Positions 24,401 through 38,452 of a stretch of DNA of 64,000 nt are shown piece after piece. Under the pieces are notes generated by a model. That model did not search any database. It saw only the letters and a list, made by a program, of their open reading frames with translations, and was not told the DNA's origin. The position numbers and the translations under genes are program-made. Origin of the DNA: Monosporascus cannonballus (taxonomy: Eukaryota > Ascomycota > Sordariomycetes > Xylariales); contig QJNS01000016.1 of the NCBI GenBank assembly GCA_004154925.1, positions 310,001 through 374,000 on the forward strand, given 5' to 3'. Each line of letters opens with the position of its first letter. Position 1 is the stretch's first letter.

Positions 24401-27400
24401 TTTTTTAAAAACCTCATATAATTTAAAGTATTAATTATTTTAAATAATGTTTTATTAATATTAACTTATATAACATAAATAGTACTAAATATATAAATTT
24501 ATAATATATATTATAATATATATTATAAAGATATTATTTTTATGTAGTTAATTAAAACGATAATCTTTTATAATAAATATTTAATATTTAAATATTACGG
24601 CAGATTTAATATAAATAATAAATTATTTAATTACTATGCGAAATATTTAATTATAATTATATTTATTTAAACTTGTAAAATAAAGAACTTTAATTACGTT
24701 AATATAAAAAAACGACAGTAAAACAAAACAAATTTAAATTCGGCATTATTTTTAATTTACAAAAAACTTTAATAAAAAAACCTTTATTAATATTTTAAAT
24801 AAATTAATAATACGATATATAAATAGTTTTTTAAAATAATAAATATAATTATGGGCTAATAAATACTAACTTTAATTATAAGAAATAAAGGTAAAAAATA
24901 TAAATAATAAAAATATATTATAACGTAAATATTTTAAACATTTTAAATTAATTTTTAAAAAAAACTCATATCAAAATAATTATATTAATAATAAAAAAAG
25001 GATATTTTTAATACTGGCGAAAATTAGTGATATTATTTATTTACCCTTATAATCGATGTTTAGCTTAATTATTCCATTTTAATTAATATATTTTAAAATG
25101 TAAAAAAGCAATTAATAATTAATATCATAAATCTTACAAAGAAAATAAAAAAATACAGTTTAAACAATTTTAATTCGGCATAATAGATTTAAGTCTATAT
25201 CGTAAAAGATAAATTTTTTAATAATTATAATAAATTTTGATTTCAGTTATATAATATAAAATTCGATTAATCGTTTTAATTAAACTTTTTGAATAATTAT
25301 ATATTACGATATATAATTTATTCAAATTAAAATAATTTAATATTTAATGCAAATTTTCAATAATAAATAATATTTTAAAATTTTTAATTCATATTTTACA
25401 AATATTTTCTCATTATAATATTTCACAATTAAAATATTATGTTTAAATTGAAATTTTTTTTTATTAATTTTACTTAAAATTTAAAAATATTTATGTTCTA
25501 TGTTTTAATTAAATATTATAATTATTGCGTAATTTATAACTAATACTATAATTTAATTAATACTGTTTATTTTTAACATATAATTCTTTAATTTTAATTA
25601 AAATACTTTTAAATATTTTAAATATATAATTTATAATATCGGATTACAAATTAGTACGTAGTAATAACGGCGACAATTTCCATAACGATATTATAATAAA
25701 CGAATTATAAAAATACAATTACGGTAATAAAAATAGACTTAAGCTATTAAATACTAAAAAAATATTAGATTTTATATTTACAATATATAATAAAAAAAAG
25801 AAAATAAAGTTTTAATTAAAATTATTCTACTACTTACAAATTGCGTATATAAATAAAAATATTATTATAATCGAAATTTTGATTATAAATCGTAAAAATA
25901 TATATTTTATATATTAATTTAATACCTAAATTACTATAAATATTGTTAAATCATTAATTATTATATTAAGTTAAACTATTACATATAATATATTTTAATG
26001 AAAATAAAGCATAGTTTAAAATAAATTTATAATATTTTGCGATAAGTATTATATTTTATTATAATTATAAGCCGTATTTTATATAAAGTAATTTATAGTA
26101 TAAAACTACAATATTATTATTTTCGATTAAACGAAATGTAACGTTTAAGAAAAAATATTTATATTTTTATAATACTGAAAATACAACTTTTTTATACATT
26201 ATGTATAACGTAAAAAATAAATGATTTTTTTAAGTATTCAAATAATATTATTTATCGAACCAAGATACCGTTTTAATGAATTCGATTATATTTTAAATCA
26301 ATTATTAATTGTGAACTTTATGTAATTCATTTACGAATGTATTATATAAAAATGCCTTATATTTAATAAAAATAAATATTTATTTTATTTATATATAGCT
26401 AATCGAAGATAATTATAAGAAGAAAGAAACGTATTTATATTACCATACCATTTAACAAGAATTAAGTTATTGCGAGTTTTTTATTTATATAGTAATTTCG
26501 GTTTTTTAAATATATTAAAATTACTTGATATATATTTGCAGTTAAATAACTTATATTATAAAGGTCTTATTTTTAACCGGTATCGTAAATTAAGATGATT
26601 TTATTTCGGAAACTTTCCAGTAAACTTTAAATTAATCAAAAATAAAATTTAAAATTGAGTAATTATTTTATTTTAATTGGAATCGTTTACGATAAATTAT
26701 ATATTATTTTTATTATCTAAATCTGTTACGTTATATCTTTATTATGATCTTTACATTTTTATAAGTAATACGATTTTTAATTTACCCGATTTATATTTCT
26801 TTTTTGTTATTTCGATTTCTTTATAATATACGGTTTAGGTATATATTTATTAACCATTTATTATCTAAAAATAAAATAAGTTGTTATACTTAATTATGCT
26901 TTAATTATTATTAATTACGAATCTTTTTATTAAATCGTTATTATAAATTTCTATTCGGAATACTTTAAAGTTCAAACTGTTATATTATTTGATAAATATC
27001 TCAAAATTTTATATTTTAATTAAAAAGGCATAGTAGATATTCTAATACGAATAAAGATATCCGATTACTTAAGTTATTATAAACAGGAATTTATTTTCTC
27101 TAAAATATCTCGAAATTATAAAGTTTAATAATTAGTTTACAATTTGTAATATGTACTTCGAGTTTATTATAAGTTTCATTAAATAATTGTAAATATCTAT
27201 AAATTTTATTTCATTTTTAACATAAATAATAATTTTAATAATACAGCCTAAATTATTTAATTGAATTTCGAAAACAGTATATAATACTTTAAATATATTT
27301 AATTTAAGTATTGTTTTTAAAATATAAGAAAAAATAATAATAATTATTTTCTGATATTTAATATCAAAATATAAGATTTTCGTTTTATAATTATATTTAA

Positions 27401-28595
27401 TTAACTGATCTATTTAACGAAAAGCGTTATATTTTGGATTTCTGTAAATAATATCACCAAAATATATGAAAGAATAAACCATATATTACTTATACTAATA
27501 TATTTAAACGAGAAGCTCTTTTAACTAAAAAAATAAATATATTTCCTTAATATTACTTTAAATATATTGTTATTTAAAACGGAAATTTAATATAAGAATT
27601 TGAAATTAATCGTTTAATAGTTATATAAGATTAAAAATAATATTATTATGTTATTTAGCAATTATACGGTCGAATATTTTTAAAGTAAGTTTTTTGTATT
27701 TGTAACTATTAAAATAAATATAAAATATAAAAATATTAACATATCAATTTGTTATTTTTCCTATAACTTAATTAATAATATATTTTAAATAATAATTAAG
27801 TTAATTATTAATAAAAATTGAAATAATCTCGAATTTTTCAAAATTTATTTTAATATTGAAAGAAATACTAGGTTTTTTCGAAACCAAATTATATATCTTG
27901 TTAATTTATTTTATTTATAAAATATAACTTTTTTATAAAATATAATATTTAATATAAGATAGCTAAACCAGTAAGATAAGGTTTTTATAAGATTATAAAT
28001 TATATATACAATATTAACATGTAAGGTAATTACATTTATATTAATAAAACACTGGTAAAAATATTATATAAAAATAAACGTTTTATTTTACAATATTATA
28101 CCATTTATTGTAATATTTGAAATATATTATCAAGATTTAATTAGTTAAGAAAACAATATATTTCGGTATTTATAAAAAGAATTTTATATTTTATATATTA
28201 TGATTTTAATTTTAAAACTTTTATTACTATTATGTTAGTCGATAAAAAGGCAAATATTATGACGAGTATTAGTCGTAATTTTAGGCTAGGAGTTTGAATA
28301 ATGATATATTTATCGTATATGAAATATTATATTATATTAAAATTTAAAAAATATAATTTCATAGTTATTTATTTAACTCATAATATTCCAGATTTCATAA
28401 TTAATATATATTATAAAACTTATTATTCATAAATTTTATTAATTTATATAAAACAATATGAATTAAGTTTTAAAAATTATAATTCGTTAATAGGCTGTAT
28501 TTTAAGCTTTTAGTATTTTAATGAAGATAATTTTCGAAGAAATTTAATTAATATATTAAAACCTTAACAAATATTTCATTATTAAAAGTTATAAC
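21401..28595. other. Extremely AT-rich, unreadable old repeat DNA
   Basis: About 7 kb of A/T runs with few G or C. It probably includes the integrase and reverse-transcriptase part of the minus-strand chromovirus, but no catalytic motif could be read. Between about 23 and 25 kb even CpG is scarce, unlike the 30-51 kb part where most remaining C lies in CpG. No gene, and no repeat boundary that I can place. Confidence 0.5.
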
Positions 28596-28631
28596 TGTGG
28601 CTACGGCTGCTGCGCCGTAGGCGCAGCCACA
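28596..28631. repeat. GC-rich nested inverted repeat (hairpin) in AT-rich DNA
   Basis: A 36-bp island beginning TGTGGCTACGGC and ending GCGCAGCCACA. Two overlapping palindromes are visible: CTACGGC-(TGCTGC)-GCCGTAG inside and TGTGGCT...AGCCACA outside. It is strikingly GC-rich against flanks with almost no G+C. It could be the fused end of a TIR element, a MITE remnant, or a hairpin kept because it is too short for RIP. Confidence 0.7.
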
Positions 28632-29994
28632 ACGTTCAAAATAGGCTTCTAATCACGATAAGACAAGCCGAATCAGCTAGCGGATATAAGCCTTATTAAA
28701 GTCGAAGCTTGTTAGCAATTACGTATAAAAGCTTTTCAAGCGAACATTAGTTAAAAAGTTACGTACTTATAAAAACCTAATAATCGTCTTTAAAATAGAG
28801 TTTTACGAAATTAAACTATTCTTTATTTTAAACTTAATCATTATTATTCAATTATTATATTTCAAATTATTAAAAACAATCTATATTATATAAATCATAT
28901 GATAAAAGAATGCATTTAAATTTAAATTATATTGTTTAAACTTAATTTCTTTTAGTATTTATTATCGATTTATTGTTCGTTGTTTGCAAAGCTGTAAAAC
29001 AAAACAAGTAAAATTACTTGTATTATAATAATTATAACTATAAAATATACTTATTATAATATAAAAATAATATCGTTTCGGGTAAACAATTTAAATCGAA
29101 TATTATTTAATTATATTTCGAATAATATAATACACTTAATACTATACATTTTAGAACCAATTGCAAATTATTTATAGTTAAATATTAATTAAATAACAAA
29201 TTTCATAAATAAATCAATAAATCGTTTTAACTTAATTTCAAAATACTATTTACAAATATTTTATAACACGAATTAAAGAAATAATATATTATATTTTTAA
29301 CTATGAAAATATTTTTATTCGAAACGCTTCTTAATTATGCGCTATGAATTTTAGAAAAGTTGTTTTAACAATAAAGTAATATAAGATTTTTAAAATTATT
29401 AAGATATTTTTAAATAGATAATAAATCAATATATATAAAAATATGATAATAAAACCCGTTTTTAACTATATTATACAAAACTTAAAATAAGAGGTTTTAT
29501 GAAATATATTATTTAATAAATGTATAATGAAAAGTTTTATAACAAATATATAAAATGGCTTAAATTATAAAAATTAGAAATTCGAAATTAATTTACAGAA
29601 TACGATTTCTATTTTTATGTATTAAACTTTAAAACGTTTTCTTTATATTATTATTAGAATTGTATTATAACAATAGGAATTTTAAATAACACGAAATAAC
29701 AATTTCGATTTAAAATCTAAATAACGTTACAAAACGCATATTATCGTTTTTAAAAATCGCAGTAATAAATAATACGTTATAAAGTAAAAAGATGTTTGTT
29801 TTTAACCAAAAAATACGTAAAAACCTTATAATTACTTATTAATAAGTTTTGTTATTTTATATAAAATGTTATAAAATATTAAAGAAAAAATATTAATTAT
29901 TATTAATTAAATAACCTTTTTATGAAATATTTAGATATATATTTTTATATCGAGATTTTATTGATTTATTAAGTATTTTAAAATCAATTTGAAC
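28632..29994. other. AT-rich stretch with a less decayed first 110 bases
   Basis: 28,632-28,740 has moderate G+C (AGACAAGCCGAATCAGCTAG) and may belong with the hairpin as one old element. The rest is AT-rich with no feature I can name. Confidence 0.35.
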
Positions 29995-30118
29995 TGTTAC
30001 AGCACAGAAGAACAAGAGTCTAGCTATTACACCACTAAAAGTGGAACGTTGTCAGGTCGAGCTCTAATCGCCTTGTTCTGCCCTATATACCTACAAGGTG
30101 CTACTTGGGACCATGACA
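29995..30118 (+). repeat. Solo LTR, family G, copy 1 (124 bp)
   Basis: Starts TGTTACAGCACAG and ends GACCATGACA, flanked by a perfect 5-bp duplication TGAAC (29,990-29,994 and 30,119-30,123). Normal composition within AT-rich DNA. Aligns with 31,278-31,399 over its whole length (shared GTAGCTATTACACCACTAAAA-type core and CGCCTTGTT). Confidence 0.85.
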
Positions 30119-30123
30119 TGAAC

Positions 30124-31277
30124 TTTAGCTCGAAATAATGTTGAAAGGAACATTATTTGATTATTCTAAAAACTTTAAACTTTATTATTATATATTTATT
30201 GTTTTTATATATTTAAACCTTTTTAGTCTAAAGATCACGTAAAGTTTAGCCGTTATATTAATATAATCCATATTTTTTACAATATTAATAATAATTATAA
30301 GAAAATATTTTAAAAATATTTAAATTCAAAATAGCGCGGATATTTTTTAACTCCTTTAATATTTTCTTTAAATAGCTGTAAATAAGCAGATTAAAATATT
30401 AAATAAATAGCTTTATTATTTAATAGACATTATAATTTATAAATTTAAAAAAACTAATCGAGTAACTTATAAACTATGTGATATAGAATTAATATTAAAT
30501 TCATTATAAAATGTATCATAAATAATAACTGAAAAGTATATTTATATATATAATAAAATTTATCAAGTTAATAATTAAGATTAATTTACGATTTTTTACT
30601 CTATGCGTTATATTAAGAAAACGTTAATTCTTTTATAGAAATTTAATTTTACGTTTTTTTACGGTTTCAATTTAAATAAATTGTCACGGTGCCAAAAAAG
30701 CGCGGAATCTATTATTATAAATTATTAATATTATTGCCGAATAGTAATAAAGTATAAAAAGTATCTCTACTATAACTTTATTATTTCTTAAAAAAGCTAA
30801 CGTATATATTGATATTTTTTAAACCTTTATCGATTTTATAATAATAAGCTAATATTTCAATTACAGCTATAATTTTTTAAAAGTACGAAATATCGCAAAA
30901 GGCTTTAAAACCACTAATTATCGAAAAGAAAAAAATTGTAAAACCAAATATTTAAAAAAAATATACGTTTATTTCTTTTAAAAAAGATCAATTTTTAAGG
31001 TTTCTAAAAAGAATTTACAAAATGTTGATTTAAAAGAGTAAAGAATTAATATAAAATCGAAATACGAATAAACAATTTACTTTGTTGTTAATTAATAATG
31101 CGGAAAAGAATTTAAAATACGTTTAAAAAGCAAATTTGTTTAAATTAAAAAAATATATATTAACAAATATAAAATGATTAACCATGATTTAAATTTCAAA
31201 ATTAATTGAAGGTTATTAACAATTATTCAGCTTTAAAATAAGGTTTTATAAAACGAAGATACAATCTGTCCTAATCG
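30124..31277. other. AT-rich spacer between two solo LTRs
   Basis: About 1.15 kb, very AT-rich. Because each flanking LTR has its own target duplication, this is older host or transposon DNA rather than the interior of one element. No motif readable. Confidence 0.45.
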
Positions 31278-31399
31278 TATTACGGCACGAGAACAAGGGC
31301 GTAGCTATTACACCACTAAAAATGGAACGTTATCAGTTCGAACACTGACCGCCTTGTTTCGCCTTATATACCTACGAGGTGTGACTTAGTACTGTAACA
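31278..31399 (+). repeat. Solo LTR, family G, copy 2 (122 bp)
   Basis: Starts TATTACGGCACGAG (a G-to-A changed TG end) and ends TACTGTAACA. Flanked by AATCG and AATTG, a 5-bp duplication differing by one C/T transition. Confidence 0.8.
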
Positions 31400-31699
31400 A
31401 ATTGTAAAAATTATAAATTAATTATTATGTTTAAAAATGTTAAATAAAATAACTATTATATAAAATACATCGTGTAATAAGTTTTGATATATTGGCTTAC
31501 TTGACAATTATAATTTAAATTTTATTATATTTTATATTTTATATATATAAGCTTTCTAAAAAAGTAAATATGAAATTACGTAAAATAATAAAAAATATCA
31601 AATATTACTGAAAAAGGTTTACCTAAATACTTTTATCTGATTTATAATTTTAATAAACAATAAATTAAATGTAAGAAAATATAAAAAAAAAATAAACTT

Positions 31700-31770
31700 C
31701 GAGGCGTTTTTTATTTAAGCGCAAAGAAGAATTTTTAACGTATTTTAACGTTGAAACTATTGATTTTTTT
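31700..31770 (+). repeat. Direct repeat shared with 39,105-39,175
   Basis: Both places carry GCGTTTT, TTTAAGCGC or CTTAAGTGCG, and AAGAATTTTTAACG(T/C)ATTTTA in the same order. They flank the chromovirus at 31,999-38,831 but lie outside its target duplication, so they belong to an older repeat into which, or between copies of which, the chromovirus inserted. Confidence 0.55.
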
Positions 31771-31998
31771 TAAAAATTTTATAACGAAGTAATTAATCGT
31801 TTTTATTATATAATATTGTTTTAACATTAATCGAGTATACTGGTTATTAATTACGACTATAGATTAAGATTTACTTCGATATAAAAGCTAAAAAATATCA
31901 AAGATTCTCCGTAAGTCGTCGAGACGAGGACTATATTGCGTTTACAAAGTAAAGCAACTTACGTATTCGTACTTAAGTTGACGATTAGTTATCGTCTA

Positions 31999-32377
31999 TG
32001 TTACGAACTGACAGGCTCCGACCTCAGAAAACGGTCAACGAGGATAACACGGACCACCTTTTAGGTCACGTGATAGGTGCTTAACAAAAATCTGCTAAGT
32101 ACGACTGATTAGCACTGAACAACTCCTTAACAAAAATTTACTAAGTACGGTTAAGTAAAAATAAGTAGTAATATTAAGAACTAATATATATACGTTTATT
32201 ATTTTCATAGTTTAAATAATTTCAGCTTATAATATAATATCGTTACCTAAAGTACCCTTGGTATTACGAAACGTAATACGATTACTATATTTATTGCTTA
32301 GATTTCTACGATATTTCTGCTAATATAAACTCGTATAACTAAGATTTAATAATTGGTTTAATTTTTTAGCCGTTATA
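31999..32377 (+). repeat. 5' LTR of the full-length chromovirus
   Basis: 379 bp, TGTTACGAACTG to AGCCGTTATA. Same length as 38,453-38,831 and collinear with it; the differences I saw are mainly transitions. Confidence 0.88.
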
Positions 32378-35300
32378 CGTTGCAAGTTTTCATTTAGTAA
32401 TACCGTTAAATTCTGAGCAATATTAATTAACGTTATATTTATTAACAAGCAGCCCGAATAATTTACTTATTAAATCCCTAATTACCCGGATATTAAAATG
32501 GAATCCGAAAAGAAAAAAAAACTTCGTCTTTTTCGTTAAAAGGTTTTTCGACAACTGGATACCATAAACGAACGCATTTTTTAACTTAAAAAAGATAATA
32601 ATGATTTTATAACGTCCCTTTAACCCGCCCATAAGAAACTTAAGAAAAAAAGAAAAACTCCCGAAACTGAGAAACTCTTTTAAGGAAATTAGGTTATTCA
32701 GCTAAATTCTATTAAAAAACTAGGAAAAATTCTTATGTTTTTCATATTAAAACTTTTCGACGGAACGTTAACCAAATTACAATTATTTTTAACTTAATAT
32801 CGAACATATTTTAGGTATTTTCCTATCCGACTTATTACGCCTATAATATAAATTAAATTTGCAGTTAAACGACTTTTTGGGAATACGGTTGTTTAATTTA
32901 AATCTGTTATAAGAAAATACGTTACCTTTTTAGTTAAAAAAACGAAATTCAAAAATAATACGAATTTATAGCAATTACGAATAATTTAAGTAAGTATTAA
33001 TAAAGATTTTCGGAATAATAAACGAAAAAACAAAAGCCGAAATATAAATTTCGTAATTATTATCAAACAGATCCATATTTAATTACGGCAGTATGTTAAT
33101 TTAATTAATAGCTAAGCTAAATTAAAGACAAAAAGCATTAATAACCAAATTTGTTGATAACCTGAAAAAAATATAGAAAATCTTTTTAAATTCGATCGGC
33201 TTAATTATTTATCGGATTATATCGTTATGGTAATTAAAATTAACGATCGATAATACGTATGGTATATTACAGATATTAAAGGAAAAAATAATAACAAATC
33301 TCGATATATAGATAATATCAGCGTTTTTCGACGCAATAATACTCTTTACGGCATAAAACTAGAACTTATAGAACTAAAAGTTACTTATAAGAAAAACTGG
33401 AGCCAAATTAAATGTTATAATTGTAACAAAATGAGATATAAGGTATCGTAATACAAAGCACTCAGAAAGCTCCGTTAAAATAATTGGAAACCTATACCTA
33501 AGAGATAGTCTAGAAAAACCAAAAGAACTAAGGCAAATTTATTAACATAATTTAACTTAAATACATACCAGGTCTCCTATAGCGAAAAGTTTAATAAGAA
33601 ATACGAAAAGCCAAAAAGCTAACTTAATAAATATCGCGAACATAATAAGAAATATTACAAAAATAATTACGCAAAGACCAGAACTAGATAAAAGAATTGT
33701 CCAGAACCCCTAATCGATATGGCAAAATATATGCCATATATTGTCGACGACGAGAATATCCCGATTACGAAGAAAAAAACAATATATTTACGGACGGATT
33801 ACTTACATATATTAAAAAGGATTCGATTTTCTCAACCGTACCGAGAATAATAAAAACTATAAATAATAATATCGATATTTTCGATCCATAACCCCGAAAG
33901 ATATTTAATAACTGGCCGAAATAAAAAGTTAATCCGAAAAAAATAATGTTTAGAAAAAAACCCTTTTATTACTTTTAATAATATAATTTCTAAACGGAAA
34001 AGGAATTAATCCAGCATATAATAAAAAAATACTATTAGAAGGTTATTCCGAATTTTCATTTTTAATTAATATTTACGATAAACCCTTACAAAAAAAGCTA
34101 TTAAGAAAAAAATACGTTAATTTACAGAAAATCTTTAAAATGATAATCAAAATAACATATAATAAGATATAATTGCAAACATAAAAAAACGGTGTATCCA
34201 ATAAGAGGAAAAATCATAATAAAATTAAGAATAATTAATATAATTCGAAAAAGCAGTACGCCGGCAACACCGACAAATATAGTAACTTAACGCGTTAAAC
34301 GAAAAAATACAGAAAAAGTTTGATATATTCGAATAAAAAATAAAAAGAATTACTTATAAAAAAGCCGCAAGATAACGAAACCTAAAAAAATTAAAGGGAA
34401 TTCTCAAAAAAGGTTTTAAACGCGACGATAAAAGCTGTTAATAATTTTATTACTTTAGATATACGAATTAAAACGTATTAATATATTGTAATAATAAATT
34501 GCGAAATTTTAAATAGGAATTATATTATATTAAATATAGTTAATAAGTTTAAATTATTATAACGATATAAGTTAAAACCTTACATAGCAGCAAATGCTGA
34601 AAGTTAAGAATTCGTTTACGATAACGGGAAAATTATACGCAAAATTAATTACTTCGAGAGTTTTGTCTAAGGATGATACCAAATAGTCGATTTCGATATC
34701 GTTTTATTTAAGAATTACGATATAATTTTGGAATTCTTATGGATACGTTAATACGGAGGTTTAATTAACGAAAGATATAACTAAATAAAATTTTGTTATT
34801 TTTTATTAACAAAAGAAAAAGGAGAAATTAAAATTCTAATATTCGATCGAGAATAATAACGATTATAAATATAAAAATATAATAAAAACTGTATTACTTA
34901 AAAGGATAAAATATAAAAAAACGAGTATTAAAGAAATACGACGTATCGTTATTACTATTAAAATGAAATTAAAGTAACTGATTAACGATCTAAAATAACA
35001 GGCCAAAAGGTTAAAAATATAACTAATATATTATTATAATATTGCTGATATAAGCAGCTTTTCAGAAAGAAGCTCGATACGAAATTACTAGAATATAACG
35101 AATAAAATTATAAAGTAATTTTCAAAAAAAGATTTTTAACGAGATTTTACCTTATTTATAATCTTAATAAAAACGAATTACGTACTTTTAAAAAATACCG
35201 GGAAAGTCGGTTACAAAAAAAATGGATTCGATTTTTAAAATTACTAGCAGAATAATTTATGTTTTTTATATCGAAAAAAAAGAAAAATTGCGTCTTATAG

Positions 35301-38300
35301 TTGATTATTAACAAATGAACGATATCATTATTAAAAATCGAATACTATTATTTTTGATTATGGAAATAAAAAACAGACTTTACGGCATTAAATAGTTTAT
35401 AATATTCGATCTTAAAAATAAATATAATTTTAATAAAATCAAAGAAAGATACCAATGGAAAACAGCTTTTAGAACGAAATACGGATTATTTAAGTATTTA
35501 ATTATAGCAATAGGATTTATAAACGTACCAGCAACCTTTTAACGGATGGTAAATTATATATTAAGAGAATATCTTAATATTTTCGTTATTTGCTATTTCG
35601 ACGATATTTTTATTTTCTCAAAAACGAAAAAAACGTACGCAAAATATATTTGTAAAGTTCTTTAAGCTTTATAGGACGAAAAGCTATTTATTAACGCAGA
35701 AAAAAAATTAATTCCATAAGTAAAAAATAAAATATCTGGGATATATTATTACCTTAGGATATATCAGGATAAACTCCAAGAAAATCGTTATAGTTATAAA
35801 ATAGCAGATGTCAACGCCGGTTAAGGAGGTATAGGCATTCCATAAATTCGCCAATTACTATAAGAAATTTATTCGAAATTTTAACAAAATAACTATATCT
35901 TTAACGAGCTTTACGAAAAAAAAATTAAATAAATGCCAGATACGGAAAAAGCATTTTAGGATATTAAGGATACGATTATTAACAAACTAGTATTAATTAT
36001 ATACGATTCAAATCGCCTCGTTAAATTAAAAACCGATATTTCGGATTACGTATTACGCGTAATAATCGGATAACAAAATAATTAAAGCAAACTGTATTTT
36101 ATTACATTCTGTTCGTATAAATTAAAAGAAATCGAACTTAATTACGGTATTCCAGACAAGGAATTTATGGCTATTATAATGGTATTTCGAAAGTTCAAAT
36201 ATTTCTTAAAGGAAAATTCGTACTAGGTTAAAGTTTATACGGATTATCAAAATTTTATCCGATTTATTACGACTAGAGAGTTTATAGAATAATAATTTCG
36301 TTACGCGGAAAAATTGGCGAATTTCGACTTTGTTATTATCCATAAGAAAAGCTTAGAAAATGGTAGAAGAAATGTTTTAAGCAGGTAATTAAATCTCAAA
36401 AGAAATTGGTTAAAGTTGACCATATAATTTCCGATATTACCATAAAAGGATATTTACGCCCGCGACAAATTGCAACAATTCGGGTAATACCATTCGAAAT
36501 ATACCAGAAGATTTAGCAATATAACGATAATCTCCTAGAAAACTAAAGAATAAATAAGATATAAATTCCAAAAAATACCTGAAAGATTGAGTACGAAATA
36601 TATACAAATATTAGTTATATAGATATCTAGAGATTTATAAAACTTTAAAACGGCTGTAACGTATATATTTTATTCTTAAAATAAAATTAACGGTATAGGA
36701 AATTATATAACAATATGATATTTGCGCCAAAACGAAAGTAGGACGATATAAACCATACGGAAAATTATAGTTATTATTAGTTATAAAGCGATTATAGTAT
36801 TTAGTTATATTCGATTTTATTATTAAATTTTTTATGTCAAAAAATCTAATTACGAGAATTTATTATAATAACATTTTCGTAATCGTTGACCGATTTATAA
36901 AACCTTCCTATTTTTTACCATATTATAAGGATATAAACGCCGAATAAATAACATATATTTTCTTTAGAAATGTTTTCAGCATATATGGAGTATTAATAGA
37001 AATCATTTTAAATAAAGGATTAATATTTGCATTTAAATTCTGGTAACGCCTAATAGCATAAATCGGCCTAAATTATAAGTTATCCAATATATTGAAACCT
37101 TAAACAGATAAATAAATAAAACGGACAAATTAAAATTTAAAAACTTATTTACGGTATTACATTAATTACGAATAAAATAATTGGGTTAAGAAATTATTAA
37201 TTGCGCAATTAGCTTATAATACCAGTTAATACGAAAGTATTAAGATAATATAAGCGAACGTAAATTTTGGGTTTATTCCAGAAATTTATAAAAAAATATG
37301 TGATGACGGTCCAATTAATATTAAAATAATTTTTATATCAGAATAATTACGATAATTGCCTCAAGAAATAAAAATAAAATTAAAATTCGTATAAAAGCAA
37401 ATAAGCTAGTATTATAACCAAAAAAGGTTAAAAGGATTAACTTTCGAAAAAAGGGAAATAGTTTTTCTCGTTATCAAAAATATTTTAAATAAAACGAATT
37501 AACAAAAAACTCAATTTAAAATATCTTGGTCTATATAAAATCACGAAGAAAATCTCAGAAAATAATTATTAATTAGAATTTTTATTAAAAGTTAAATTTT
37601 ATTTAATTCTTTACCTTTTTTTATTCTAATTAGCAGTAAATATAATTAAGGTATATATAGTATAAAATGATACGAAAGTGGAAAACGAACAAATATATAA
37701 AGTGGAGAAAATTTTCGATATGCGAAAACAAAACAGACTTACCCAGTATCTAATTAAATAAAAGAAATTGCCCGGATTTCGAAAACATCTAGGAATTTGT
37801 TAAGAACTTTATTAGCGTTTAATGCCTATTAAAAAACTTTTACCAATAATAACGGAATTACTAGAAATAATCGCGTCCTGATTAATATTTTTAACGGATT
37901 AATCGGTATTACCGATATCAAACCAGTCCATGGGACCAGCGAGAAAAACTAATACGGCCATAAAAGTTTCGGCGATGGTCTACTTTTAGCGTTTTTGTTT
38001 TTCCAGCTTTTTAAGCGAAAAAAAGCTTTTTGTTTCCGAAAACGGATTAAACCCACGATAACCTTATTTATTTTTTGTTAATAACGTTTTTGCAATTTTA
38101 AAAAACGTTCCTTTACGAAAACATTTTTTTCGTTTTAGACGTTAATTCCCGGTACGAATATTTTTCAAAAAAAAAACGCCGGTCCTATTGCAAGGATATT
38201 TATATTTAACGTAAATTTTATATTTTGAAACGTTTTTCATTATTCCGCATATTTAACCCTTAAAGAAATACAAAAAATACGGCATAATTTCAATATTAAA

Positions 38301-38452
38301 ATCGTCAAAAATGAAAAGCAGGTTTTGCTAATAAATAATAGAAGCAACCTAACGACGACTTTTAGCAATATAATTCGATATCGTAATAAACCGGTAATAC
38401 TTACTAGGAAAAATAAAATTTTAAAGGCAAGATTTAAGAAAAAGGAAAATCG
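32378..38452 (+). pseudogene. gag-pol remnant of the full-length chromovirus
   Basis: The best preserved Gag-Pol here, yet without a continuous frame. Gag shows LKLFDGT near 32,750. A zinc knuckle near 33,413-33,455 reads KCYNCNKMRY. The reverse-transcriptase motif is intact as CYFDDIFIFS (YFDD at 35,594-35,605). RNase H has a DASD-type segment near 36,030 (KTDISDYVLRV). The integrase core shows ILVIVDRFIKPSYFLPYY near 36,875. The chromodomain at about 37,690-37,805 reads YKVEKIFDMRKQNRLTQYLI followed by a TAA in place of a sense codon, then KLPGFRKH. A 64-codon frame at 33,697-33,891 is the longest open piece. Confidence 0.85.

Noticed and set aside
29995..31399. One 1.4-kb miniature retroelement with ~123-bp LTRs
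   Set aside because: Each LTR copy has its own different 5-bp duplication (TGAAC; AATCG/AATTG), so they are two independent solo LTRs.
33697..33891. 64-codon open frame as an independent small gene
   Set aside because: It lies between the zinc knuckle and reverse transcriptase of the full-length chromovirus, on its strand, and is just a stop-free piece of its gag-pol.
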